Positions 1 through 10,824 of a DNA stretch of 64,000 nucleotides are shown one piece after another; the stretch's first letter is position 1; each line of letters starts with the position of its first letter. This stretch comes from Populus alba (lineage: Eukaryota; Streptophyta; Magnoliopsida; Malpighiales; Salicaceae). The translations under genes were made by a program, and so were the position numbers. The notes under the pieces were generated by a model, which worked only from the letters and a program-made list of their open reading frames with translations, had not been told where the DNA came from and made no database searches. The stretch covers positions 10,168,001 through 10,232,000 of the forward strand of contig NC_133295.1 in the NCBI RefSeq assembly GCF_005239225.2, written 5' to 3'.

Positions 1-467
1 AATAGAGGTCATAGAACATACTGTGAATGATCTATAAAGATCTTCAAGAATAATTTTTCCAGAATATTCCCTATAATTTTTTATAACCTTATCAAAAGTG
101 TAGTGTTGTATATATATAATATATTCTTTTTCTTTTTCAATGGTCACTCCCAGATCCAAGAAAAACGAGAGAGGAAGAGAATTTTCTTGACCGCCTACCT
201 TTGGAATAAAAATTACTAGATGAATGAATGCAATGTAAATGTAATTATTATCAATGATCAGGTTGTAACGTTAACCACGAGCTCTCTACAGTGATTTAAT
301 TAGGAAACTAGGATAAACACGTTGAACATGACCAGTAATCCCTTGTATACTTAATTTGAAACATGATTATAAATAAATATGAATGGTATTAGTATCTGAT
401 TTCAGCTTGACCATATAATACACCAAAGACATTCATGAGAGAGGATCGCATATAAATAAAGGCATAC

Positions 468-830
468 AGGCCTGGAACCAGCATCTTTTCTATGCCCACG
501 AAGTTAATCTACTGCTTGCTAACCTGAACCATCAAACTAATGCCCTACCTCAAAATTGCTCCTCTGTCTCTCTCTTAAAAACTGAACCCGTATTGTTTTT
601 CTTTTGGCAAGATTGGAGAACGAATTTCCGGGATCCACCATAGACGTGGTCGACAAGGATAAACCGATGGTCAGAAGAAGGGAACAAGGCAGAGGAGATG
701 CTGAGGAATGCGTGTAGATAACATTGTGAAGCCAGAGGCCGTAGTGCTTGTACCGAGATGGTGGTCTAATATAGGTCCTTCAGAGATATATAGCTAACAG
801 AATTGGCCGACTAGCTGTCGCAGACAGTGA
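468..830 (+). pseudogene. Decayed fragment of a polyamine oxidase gene (parts of exons 6 and 7)
   Basis: Short stretches here match exons 6 and 7 of the intact polyamine oxidase gene that starts 500 bases downstream. Around 490-503 the reading FYAHE matches the intact FLYAHEK segment. From 609 the reading LENEFPGS follows an AG and matches the intact LETEMPGS at the start of exon 7. Around 738-775 PEAVVLVPRWWSN matches [14 protein letters not shown], and about 800-827 gives QNWPTSCRRQ against [12 protein letters not shown]. The pieces are in the same order as in the intact gene but are joined by frameshifts, an in-frame stop before QNWP, and lost segments, so no product can be made. The simplest reading is an old tandem duplication whose upstream copy died. 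No FAD-binding N-terminus was seen to the left. Confidence 0.7.
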
Positions 831-1332
831 TACCAACCAGAGTAAGGTGGGTTAAGGGAATTGAGTTTTGTTTTTATTTTGTTCAATTTGGAGAGGAAAT
901 TCCCATTTTTTATTATTTAAGATTTAGTGACTACCGATGCGTGTTCTGCGACTTAAATTTCAGGATAAACACAAAATCTTGACACAGATAGTATTAGGTA
1001 ATTTCCAGAATTAAATTTGAAGTTGGAGGGAAGATGGAAGGGCAAACATCAACTGTCAAGTGTCAACCTGAGTTGAGAAGTTACTGAGTTGCCTTGCAAC
1101 AATAATATTTAAAAAAATGTATACTAAAAGAGTGAATGGAAAAGACATAACAGGTTCTAGTAAGCAAATCAATGGTTTTATTTTGCTAATAATGAAATTC
1201 ATAGTTTGTAAACTTCTTCCTGTCTATTACAGGGAAAGTTTGATTAGCATTTTAGTCAATGGGCAAATATAAAAAGTTAAACCTTATCTCTCATACAAAG
1301 AGAAAAGCCACCCCGAAAGCAAGAGATCTGTC
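831..1332 (+). promoter_or_regulatory. Upstream region and 5' leader of the polyamine oxidase gene
   Basis: This is the only non-coding space between the dead upstream copy and the intact gene. It is A+T-rich and has no convincing ORF. Expression of the intact gene should be driven from here, but no TATA box or element stands out enough to assign a transcription start. Confidence 0.35.
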
Positions 1333-4029
1333 ATGAAGCTTTTGAGCTCGGTTCTTGTGCTGGCAATTCTTTTCATATTAACAATGACTTCTGCTTCACC
1401 ATCTCCCACAGTCATCATCATCGGAGCTGGAGTGTCAGGTTTGTTCAGTGTTATATTAGAGCAGATGTCAAGATCCATACTTTTTTAGTTGATGGTAGAT
1501 TAGTCATTGTGTGTGAAAGAAACAAGTATGTCCATATTTTTCCCTTCCATTATTTGAAGCTTAACTTGATTTGGTATGCTCTTCAGGGATTTTAGCAGCA
1601 AAGACACTGCATGATTCTGGAATTCAAGATATATTGATTTTAGAAGCAAACAGCAAGATTGGTGGTCGGATTCATAGCGTTCAATTTAGAGGACACACTG
1701 TTGAGTTGGGTGCAAATTGGGTTATTGGTGGAGGTCCTAGGTCCAATCACTTGTATGAAATCGCTAGCAAACTCAACCTTAAGACCTACTTGTCAGATTA
1801 TGGAAATATCTCGGCAAACATCTATAAACAAGAGTAAAGAGTCTTTTTCAATTTCCTTTCATGATACAGTGACAAAAACCATTGCGCAGTATGTATAATC
1901 CATATCATTGTTTTTTTTCTCTCTATGATCTCCACAGGGGTGGATTATACCCCAAGCATGTAGTCAGCGCAGCATTAGAAGTTGCTGAAACAAGGGATCA
2001 ATTCTGCACGAGCTTTTCCACTAGACTGTCTGCACCAGGACACGATCGTGATGATGTGTCAATACTGGTATCGCAGCGCCTCTTCAAAGAGTAAGGAAAC
2101 ACAAATCTCTTGTTATAGTATAATGAGCTTCCAAACCTTGATCAACTGGATAGAAATATTAACAGAGAACTTGGTACATAGGGTGCCGACAACTCCTCTT
2201 GACATGGTTATAGACTATTTCTACAACGATTATGAAGATGCAGAACCTCCAAGAGTGACAAGTTTGAAGAACACCCTTCCTCGCTATGAGTTTTTAGACT
2301 TCGGGGATCAAACATATTTCTTGGCTGATTCAAGAGGCTTTGAGAGTATACTTGTTTACATTGCCAAGCAGTTTCTCTCCCACAAACATGAAGTAATAAG
2401 GGATCAGAGGCTCAAGTTAAACAAGGTATCATCATGCGGTGCCACTGCAGGTTTAGAATCTTGAATGAAATTCTTCTAAGAAAATAATGGGAAAGTTTTT
2501 TTTTTTTTTTTTGTAAGATAAGGCCATACTGTCCGTCCATCTCAGTTACCTTGTACATGATGGATGTGTAATTAGCATGCACAGCGACCTGGCAAATGAA
2601 AATTAGAATGTGCCGCCCTCTAAACATTACAATAAGCTGCCTAAAACAACAGAATCACTATCTTGTTTCTCAAAGCCATGGTCCATAGACCGCAAGCCAT
2701 TAATCATAGGAATCCATGTTCATGCAATACAGGTGGTTAGAGAGATCAATTATTCTAAGAGTGGAGTCCAAGTAAAAACTGAAGATGGTTCTGTGTACCA
2801 AGCCAAATATGTGATTGTCTCTGTGAGCGTTGGGGTACTTCAAAGTGACCTCATTGTGTTCAAGCCACACTTACCTGTTAGTTCTTTCACACCTACCTTT
2901 CCTCTCCCCATTCTTTTTCATTCATTAAACAGGTTCTCTTAAACTTGAAGCAGCAATGGAAGACACAGGCAATATATGAATTCGATATGGCTGTATACAC
3001 CAAGATATTCCTGAGATTCCCTTACAAGTTTTGGCCCTCTGGACCCGAGACAGAATTCTTCCTCTATGCCCACGAAAAACGTGGATACTACCCGATATGG
3101 CAGGTGCATATTCAGACAATTAAGCTGGCAGCATGTGTTCTTGCAGATTATTGATTGCCTGTAAACCAGTATAGCCTGTCACTGAACTATGACTTCCTAA
3201 ATCATTTTTTTGCAACTACAGCACTTGGAGACTGAAATGCCAGGATCAAACATTTTATTTGTAACAGTAACAGATGAGGAAGCAAAGAGGATAGAGCAGC
3301 AACCGGATATTAAAATCCAAGAGGAGATCATGGATGTGCTGAAAAAGATGTTTGGTAACGACATCCCAGAACCAGAAGAAATTCTTATTCCTAGATGGTG
3401 GTCCAACAGGTTCTTCAAGGGTAGCTTCTCAAATTGGCCTATTGGATATAGTCAACGAAGACACATGCAACTAAAGGTGAGAAAAGCACAAAATATAAAT
3501 AATGATTTAGGTTTAATTTCGCTGTTTTTTGTGTGAATTCTATCAATGCAGTTGATGAGGTAGATGCAGCAAGCAAAATCCGGTAGTGGGTATCATATTT
3601 TGCTTCCAGAATGAAAAAGCAAACCGAGTTCAGGGCAAGGACAGAAGTCAGAACAATAACCTTAGTTACTTTGTAAAATGTAGGAACCTGTTGGTCGAAT
3701 TTATTTTAGTGGGGAGCACACCTATTCTAGATACTTGGGATATGCTGATGCTGCATATTTTGCAGGTTCTTTCCCTCTCTCTTGTATACGAGACTGCTTT
3801 CAAACACACACAAACTAGCACATAGAGGCTTGGAAATTGGAATGTACTGTTAAGAAGATTAAACTTTCATCCTTGCTGAAGAGATTGTGTTAAATCATTT
3901 AAAACAGGTATCGAGACTGCAAATCATTTAATCAAGTGCATTAAACATGAAAAATATTGCAATGGCTATGATCGGCATTCAACAATAGACAGATTACACA
4001 ACGAAGATCCTTATGATCCTGATGCATGA
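1333..4029 (+). CDS. PAO: Polyamine oxidase, secreted FAD-dependent type (9 exons)
   Basis: Flavin amine oxidase that oxidises polyamines such as spermine and spermidine and releases H2O2; the maize-type clade works in the apoplast. Exons: 1333-1438, 1587-1833, 1938-2090, 2182-2425, 2733-2876, 2954-3103, 3222-3476, 3684-3765, 3908-4029. All introns are GT-AG and the frame stays open for 500 codons, close to the usual family length. The N-terminus has a Lys then a hydrophobic run (residues 3-20), a likely signal peptide. The FAD motif GAGVSG is at 31-36, followed by GGRIH and ELGANW. The family's VYTKIFL segment, which carries the catalytic Lys, is in exon 6, and the C-terminal GEHT motif is in exon 8. 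The residue after GANWV is Ile82, where maize PAO has a substrate-tunnel Glu. Exon 6 has a tandem AAG/CAG acceptor; use of the first would add one Gln. The protein ends in an unusual acidic tail, YDPDA. No frame damage was seen. Confidence 0.88.
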
Positions 4030-4144
4030 AGGTTAGGCTTACTCTCTGCAAAATCGCATTGGTTATGTAAGAATAAGCATGATTTTTACCAATAAAGGTT
4101 TCTGTTGTTGTATAAGCAGGTTAAAATTCAGATGTCATGGACTC

Positions 4145-4217
4145 CCATATTACAGCATCAAGAGATCATCCTCTGTCACGGACAGCCATATTACAGCATC
4201 AAGAGATCATCCTCTGT
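4145..4217 (+). repeat. 41-bp tandem duplication in the PAO 3' UTR
   Basis: The segment starting CCATATTACAGCATCAAGAG at 4145 recurs at 4186, giving a period of 41 bases. The second copy is cut short at about 4217. It lies about 115 bases after the stop codon, so it is probably in the 3' untranslated region. Confidence 0.8.
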
Positions 4218-5470
4218 CTGAATTTGGAATATTGATGTACTGTTTACTTAGTAGGAACATGTTACTAAATTAAACTGCATCCATTGAGACAATGTTAAGC
4301 TACTGATGAGTTTCAATATATCGTGTCTTGCTACATTTATATTTTCTCTCAATATTTGATATACTTGAGGAGACAGTGGATACATTCCAGCTGCATCAGC
4401 TCAGCTTAGGGAAAATTATGTATAACATTTTCATGGCTTGTTTTTGCTTTGCATTATACTATCTGTTTGAAAGATCGATATGTTTTGCTCCAGGTGGTTA
4501 AGAACTAGTGGTAGTAAATCCTCCTCGACTTCGTTCTTCTCTTGTTTTGTTTCGTGTAAAGTAACCAGGTGGGCTAGTACAAGTAAACTAGCCTCCATCT
4601 AGGAGTTCATTTGGGCCAAGTGACTGCGCTCAGGGCTCTGCCCACTCAAGTCATGGAAGTTGTAATCTTGTTTTTGGATTTTCTAAAACAGATACACCAA
4701 TGGAAATAATAAATTTAAAATGTTTTTTTTTTAGTCTCAAGATCTTGTTATATAGTTTTAGAATTGTTTAAAGATTATATAAAAACTACCTGAAGATTAG
4801 ATGCTCATTTTCTCTTATAAAAATTACTTCAAGATTAAATTATTACAAACCACAAGTTTTTTAAGTATCGATCTTTAACGATAATCTAACGATAATTCAC
4901 ATTAATTATCAGTGAGAAATCTTCTAAACCCTTCTAAAAAAAAAGGGATTGTTATACCTTTGATTGCTAACTCTTTTCTTTTGTGTTTTTTCAGTTATTT
5001 TATAACTTACATGGTTTCTATAATGAAAACAAAAGGCATTGCATTTTATTTATAGAAAAAACTGAAAACACTATAAATTACAAAACATTAATTCGCCCTT
5101 AAATAATATTACATGTATTATTTCAAAATAATTTTATAAATTTATATAATTAAGTCTCTACTTGATTTTTATAAGTCTAAAATTATAATTCCCTGTATAA
5201 ATTACACTCTAATATTTAATTTCTAAAACCTATTTATATTCAAGTTACACTTTATTAATCATCTCATTTTAATTTTTAATTAATAGTTCTTATGTGTGTA
5301 ACTCATTAAATTCCCTAATAAGTTGGCCCGAATATAAATTACAATCCTAAATAAAATAGAATTAAATAAATTAAACAAATTAATTTATTATCAATTCAAC
5401 AATTGATTGATTTATATTTGAAGATTAAGTACAATGACTAGCAACCTGTCATGATCCTCTAAATATTAGA
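4218..5470. other. PAO 3' flank and A+T-rich intergenic DNA
   Basis: The first 450 bases are of ordinary composition and may include the end of the PAO transcript. From about 4690 the sequence becomes very A+T-rich with no ORF of note. It leads into the copia remnant. Confidence 0.5.
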
Positions 5471-5786
5471 AAAATCATAAATGGTTTGACTTATTATTTC
5501 AGTGACCAGTTTTTTAATGTGGGTGTTTGTGCTAGATTTCAATCTAATCCTAAATATTCACATCTTGCAACAATTAAAAGAATCTTAAAGCACCTTAGTG
5601 ATATAATTAACTATGATGTATGGTATTTAAAATCATAAATGGTTTGACTTATTATTTCAGTGACCAGTTTTTTAATGTGGGTGTTTGTGCTAGATTTCAA
5701 TCTAATCCTAAATATTCACATCTTGCAACAATTAAAAGAATCTTAAAGCACCTTAGTGATATAATTAACTATGATGTATGGTATTT
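5471..5786 (+). repeat. Tandem duplication of 158 bp within the copia remnant
   Basis: 5471-5628 and 5629-5786 are the same sequence as far as I can read, starting AAAATCATAAATGGTTTGAC. The junction creates a spurious ATG-led ORF at 5620. The lack of visible differences suggests a duplication much younger than the element it sits in. Confidence 0.88.
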
Positions 5787-6250
5787 AAAAGATCCAAACT
5801 TTAGTCTAGTTGATTATTTAAATGTTGACTGGGTAAGTAATACTAACAACAACAAAAACACTACTAGATAGTGTTGTTATGTTGGTTATAACTTGGTAGC
5901 ATGGATGAGTAAGATATAGAATTCAATCTCATTGTCCATTGCAAAACTGAATATAATGTAACAAGCAATTACAACATAATTGTTTTGAATGAAAAAGATA
6001 CTAGATAATTATGGTTTCTCTCAATATAATATAATTATTTATTATAATATTAGTATCTATAAAAATTTTATTCAACATTGAAGAATCAAATATATAGATA
6101 TAATACATCACTTGATTAGAGACGTGGTTGAATCAAAGATTGTGTCATTAGAATATGTGAACACTGAATACCAATTGGTTGACTTATTCATGAAACCTTT
6201 AGATGGTTTAAAATTTGAATTTCTTAGGAAAGTCGTTGGTGTTTGTAACA
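5471..6250 (+). mobile_element. Ty1-copia retrotransposon remnant (end of reverse transcriptase and RNase H)
   Basis: The frame at 5620-5871 reads VGVCARFQSNPKYSHLATIK, then RILKHL, then YLNVDWVSN. This is the typical copia order at the end of reverse transcriptase and the start of RNase H (family pattern ARFQSNPKxSH, then DADWAG). Downstream, through frameshifts, further RNase H-like pieces appear: LVAWMSK near 5895, and KYIDI, HLIRD, EYVNTEYQLVDLFMKPL near 6090-6200. The usual Asp-Ala-Asp-Trp is altered to Asn-Val-Asp-Trp, and the reading frame is broken several times. This is a dead fragment on the + strand. Confidence 0.8.
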
Positions 6251-6593
6251 TGCCTTAATTCTTAAAAGAGATAAAATTTGTAAATAAAAAAAAATATGTG
6301 CATAGAATTTATTTATTTATTGTTTTTTATATGCTTTTCATAATGGTGATGGGCTGTTAACACTAAAGTGCAAAAACAAATCTTGTAAATATACCTAATT
6401 TATGCCCTTAAATCTCATGAAATTTTATTTTGTTGGGATTGAGACAAATCTTATTTCATATGGTCTTCACTTTTAAAACACGATTCTTTTGAAAAAACAA
6501 ATAAAGATATTATCTTAAGCATTATAGGAAATTCAAGTTGTTTTATGAATTGTTAGCAAATATAAAATTAATTTAGATGCAGGTATGCTTACA

Positions 6594-6605
6594 ATTAAGG
6601 GGGAG
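6594..6605 (+). other. Probable polypurine tract of the copia element
   Basis: ATTAAGGGGGAG lies about 350 bases after the last RNase H match. Plant copia elements have this kind of tract directly before the 3' LTR, and a TGTACC start follows at 6609. The LTR itself could not be delimited. Confidence 0.5.
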
Positions 6606-6608
6606 TAA

Positions 6609-9384
6609 TGTACCTTAAATTGGCTAAAAGTTAGTGGAACCTAGTACACAAGTTAATTAGGACAATCCTCCTGATATATCCATAAGAAAATGTTAAGAGT
6701 TCACATGATTATGAAAATATACAACCACTTCAGTATGGATCTATTCTACTTTCTAATTCCTTGAAGAAAAAATCAATTACTCACTATGAAAACAGAAAAG
6801 AAATTACATAATGAAAATGATATAGTACATCAAATCTTATATTAGGAGTGAAAATATTTTGTATCTAGACTCCGACATATACTTTGACTTTTAAGTTATG
6901 GTTACACCATGTTACCATCTCATAGCCACACACATAATAATCAACTTTACCTTATTTATACTCAATATAAAACATGCAAAATATCACAGTAATATAAATT
7001 AACAAAAAATCAAAATTAATTATTCAGAATTCTCTAAAATTTTAAAAACTAACATTTAGGTCACTTTTAAATAAAAAAATTTAGATGACCAAATCTTTTT
7101 TATTGTTTCTCAATTCATCAATTTCCAAACATCAATTAACCTAATTTTTAGTTATTAAAGATCTCAACCATAATAAATCTAGGATTTCACATTTCTATAT
7201 TTTCTAAAAACATGCCCACAAGTAAATTAAACTCACACATCCTTAATTAACATAAAAATTGCATAATCAGACCAAATTTCCAAATCCTCCAAACCTTCAA
7301 TTTTGATTGGCCACTTGGAAATTTATGAATTTATAAATTACTTCAATTTTCCTAGAATTTGTTACTTATCACACCATTCCCACATCAAACAACCCAAGAG
7401 TTAACCAAAACAACCCTTTTTAATTCCAACATAGAAAACTTGCATGCTAATATTTGTTTTCAAATACTATCATCCATAATCAAATAGATAAAAAAAAAAA
7501 TTCAACCCTTATTATACAAAAAACAAATACCCAAAACAACTTAAATCAAAGCCAATTTTCAAAACTAACAATTTATCCATTCATAGTAAAACCTCATAAT
7601 TGACCAAAACTCCTTCAATTTGCTTAATAAACATGTCATTACATAACAAATTAACAAAGAATCATTCAAATTATTATTTTAAAAAATCAAGCATGAACCC
7701 TAACAAATCCAATATTAGGGTTTTTCATTTCCTAACATAATTAAAAGAAATAATGCAAATGATTCATAAAAAAAATATCTTACCAATGAGTATCAACCCA
7801 ATTTCCCATGCCTTTTGAACTCATTTTCAAGTTTCATCACTCCTTTCTCAATCTTACAAGCTTTCCCTCTCTAGTTTATCTACCAAAAACTCTCACTGAA
7901 CACACTATTTAAAGTTAAAATCTTATGTTAAAGTCACTTATTAACTTCATGAGAATCAAACATAGTGGAAAGAAAAAGAAATGAGAAGATTTTAAGATAA
8001 ATTCCTAAGTCTCTTCTTCTTCCAAGCATCAACCAAATTTAATGAAAAGGGAGGGGGGACTTTTCTTTTTATTTATAGTTTTGCCACTCCCTTATTAGGT
8101 AAATTCATCGATCATTAGTATTTTCATGTATAACTATATCATTTATTTTCTATGGAGTTTTACACTAGTTTATAGGAATTTACAACAAATAAAAATATTT
8201 TTCTTTTAATTTATTCTTTCTCGATCAAGATTTTACGTTATTTATCACGAGGTTTATATTCTTTCATCCTCTTAAAATTTCATCTGTGAAATTTAAATTC
8301 ATACTTACATCCAAAAAAAAGTGTGGGTGCTTTCCAGTCTTATGTCCAATTTTAAAGTTGTCTCCCTATTATTCTCACTAGAGGAACCATTTACTTCACA
8401 AACTCTTCTTACTTAAATCTATATTTTTCTTATAATAAATTTTAAATGTTAATTTTCTATTGTTCTCAATCTACACTTGCGACAAGATTCAAAACAAATC
8501 AAATTCTACTTTCCAAAGTAATGATATCATTAAGTACATTATGGATCTTAAACCATTTAGATGGTCATGTCAACCGATATAAAACCAATCCAACTTCAAT
8601 TCATAATTTTAAGCTTTATATGGTTAGTCAATGATAAGAACAATTATGAAAATCCTCTTAGTAGTTAATACTTTTCCTATTCTCAAGGTATAGTCAGCCA
8701 AGTACATTTACAGATACAAAGTTTTAACTTTTTAACTTATGGTAATGTTAAGATAGTAGTTGATTTTATTCTTGTCCTTGATAACTCTTTCATAACCCAT
8801 TGATAAAATATATTAAACTCATTTGTCATGGAACAAATTACAATTAACATGTTGCCTATAAAATCATCAGGGACATGTGAAAGTAATCTTAAAAAGCAGA
8901 TTGACTTAAGCTAAAATCTAAATGAATATTTTTAGGGAAAAAAATAGACTAAATAAATCAAAGCCTACATGTGAACGTGACTAATTCTTTAAGCACAATT
9001 TAAGTGTCATAAAGTACTAGTTGCAATCAAATTCATTTATTGTATATATAAGTTACCCTTAGTCTAATTAATATTAAATCCAATCATAATGGATCCATCA
9101 CTTTAAATTGTTAACATGCCTCAAAACTTGAAATAATAAAAATTAAGTCTAATTCTTCAATCGAATAAAGTAAACCTTCGTAGCAAATAACAAGCCAGAC
9201 ATTTAGAGCTAGATGAACTTACAATTTATGCATTCCTTTATATTCACCATATGAATATACAATGTTATACCTAAAATTGTTGATATACATATGCCAAAAC
9301 TTACAAACTAACTAGAGAAAATCTTATACAATATATATTTATCACACATATCATGTTCAGGTAGTCATTGAATCACAACTATAA
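6609..9384. mobile_element. A+T-rich retroelement-derived DNA, boundaries unclear
   Basis: No gene is seen. The segment about 7780-8100, read on the - strand, has a TATA-type box (CTATAAATAAAAAG near 8065-8078) followed by a leader-like region, as in an LTR promoter. It probably belongs to a reverse-oriented LTR element. The rest is simple A+T-rich sequence. I could not find matching LTR pairs by eye. Confidence 0.3.
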
Positions 9385-9396
9385 GCTCTGATACCA
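9385..9396 (-). other. Retrotransposon primer-binding site (initiator tRNA-Met type)
   Basis: The - strand reads TGGTATCAGAGC, the exact 12-base complement used by many plant LTR retrotransposons to bind initiator tRNA-Met. On the + strand a TG (TGTAATTCC) begins at 9399, two bases from the site. This is the normal spacing between an LTR end and its primer-binding site. The element therefore points left, with its 5' LTR to the right of 9399. Confidence 0.75.
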
Positions 9397-10644
9397 ATTG
9401 TAATTCCTTATAATTTATAATGCATCTTTGTTCATCACCATAAATCAGGTTTATCAAAACATAATTATACAGAGTTATATAGTAAATAACAAGATTATAA
9501 CATATCTTTGACATACAAAATCATTCATAGTATAGGAAAAGTCACCCTTCCTTGCAACCCAAATCACAACTCGTTTGTTTTCTCTAGCTTAAGTGCATAT
9601 GAAAATTATCTACAAGACATTAATTGGTTCCCAAAATGTTATTTGAAGTGGAGTACAAAGTTAAAATAAATATGATAGTTGTACTTGTAAAACACATAAA
9701 ACATAACATATATGGTAAGCACATTCATATCCATTACTCCCAATAATCTTTCTATAATATTAAAAGTAAATATAGCATTATTAACCTTTTTTAGTATATC
9801 AAATATATGTTGGATTTCCTATATTGTTGTATTCTTTTCATCAACCAATAATATAATCTTTTCTTTATTATGCACATTAAGTTATCTCCATAATAAATAT
9901 CTTAAACTCTCATCGCTATGTGTTCAATCATTCTTTTCAAATCACCATCCCTTGATTTTTAGGTTAATTGCCTTACTCAATTGTTTTCGATTCTCATAAC
10001 TCATGGTTTATGTCAATTTTATATTTATTAATTAACTTCCATATTTATGGCTTATATCTTAAGATAACCTTTTCCATTTGCCTAATTTTAAACCCTTAAC
10101 TCAGCTTTAATTTCCTTGACCCAACTCCATAATTATGGCTTTTGCTTTAAGATTATCATATTCATTAATCTAGTACTATAAGTAAATTATGTGTTTCAAT
10201 TTGGTTATGGATTCATTAATCCACCTCAATAATCATAGTTCCAGCTTCATTCTCACTATGGATCTACTAGTCCAAAACAATGGTCATAAGGATTTATTAA
10301 TCTAAATCATACCTCATGCTTTCATTAAATCTTGAAATTCTTCAATCCCAAAACAATGCTCATATTTAAGGCCTTAACACTGACTATATACTCGTTAATC
10401 CAAACCAATAATTATAGTTTATATTTCACATCAACCTTTCATTCATTGGTATTTTAATAGCCATGACTTGTATTCATTTCAATTATACTTTTGTTATTCC
10501 ATTTCAATAATTGTAGTTCGTATTCTACATCATCCATATTCATCAATTCTTTTTAAATACCTATAACTTGTGCTTTAAAATATAATAACCATCGTTATTA
10601 TGGTTAGCTTAACATGTTATGTAAGAGGCCAACCATTACGATCA

Positions 10645-10824
10645 ATTAAATCTTACATTATAATTCCTCTATCACAATTGATTAAATATCACATAATGAC
10701 CCCGTCATAGTGGTCGATTAAATTTAACATAATGAACATGCCATTGCATTCCATTAAGTTTCACATAACAATTTCATCATTGTGGTCGATTAAATATCAT
10801 ATAATGATCTTGTCTCGATACGAA
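10645..10824. repeat. 36-bp minisatellite, five units
   Basis: The motif ATTAAAT or a close variant begins at 10645, 10681, 10717, 10753 and 10789, exactly 36 bases apart each time. A typical unit runs ATTAAATATCACATAATGAC, then about 16 bases ending in GTGGTCG. Units differ at several positions. Confidence 0.85.

Noticed and set aside
1333..4029. The polyamine oxidase locus as a pseudogene, because its frames are broken into short pieces
   Set aside because: All breaks fall in GT-AG introns. The nine exons join in phase with no internal stop and give a full-length protein.
9712..9999. 95-codon ORF as a membrane protein gene
   Set aside because: Ile/Leu/Ser/Asn-rich translation is expected of A+T-rich DNA. 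It lies inside repeat sequence and has no conserved pattern.
10645..10824. Regular 36-bp repeats as a CRISPR array
   Set aside because: The units are directly adjacent with no unique spacers, in a plant nuclear genome, and with no cas genes.
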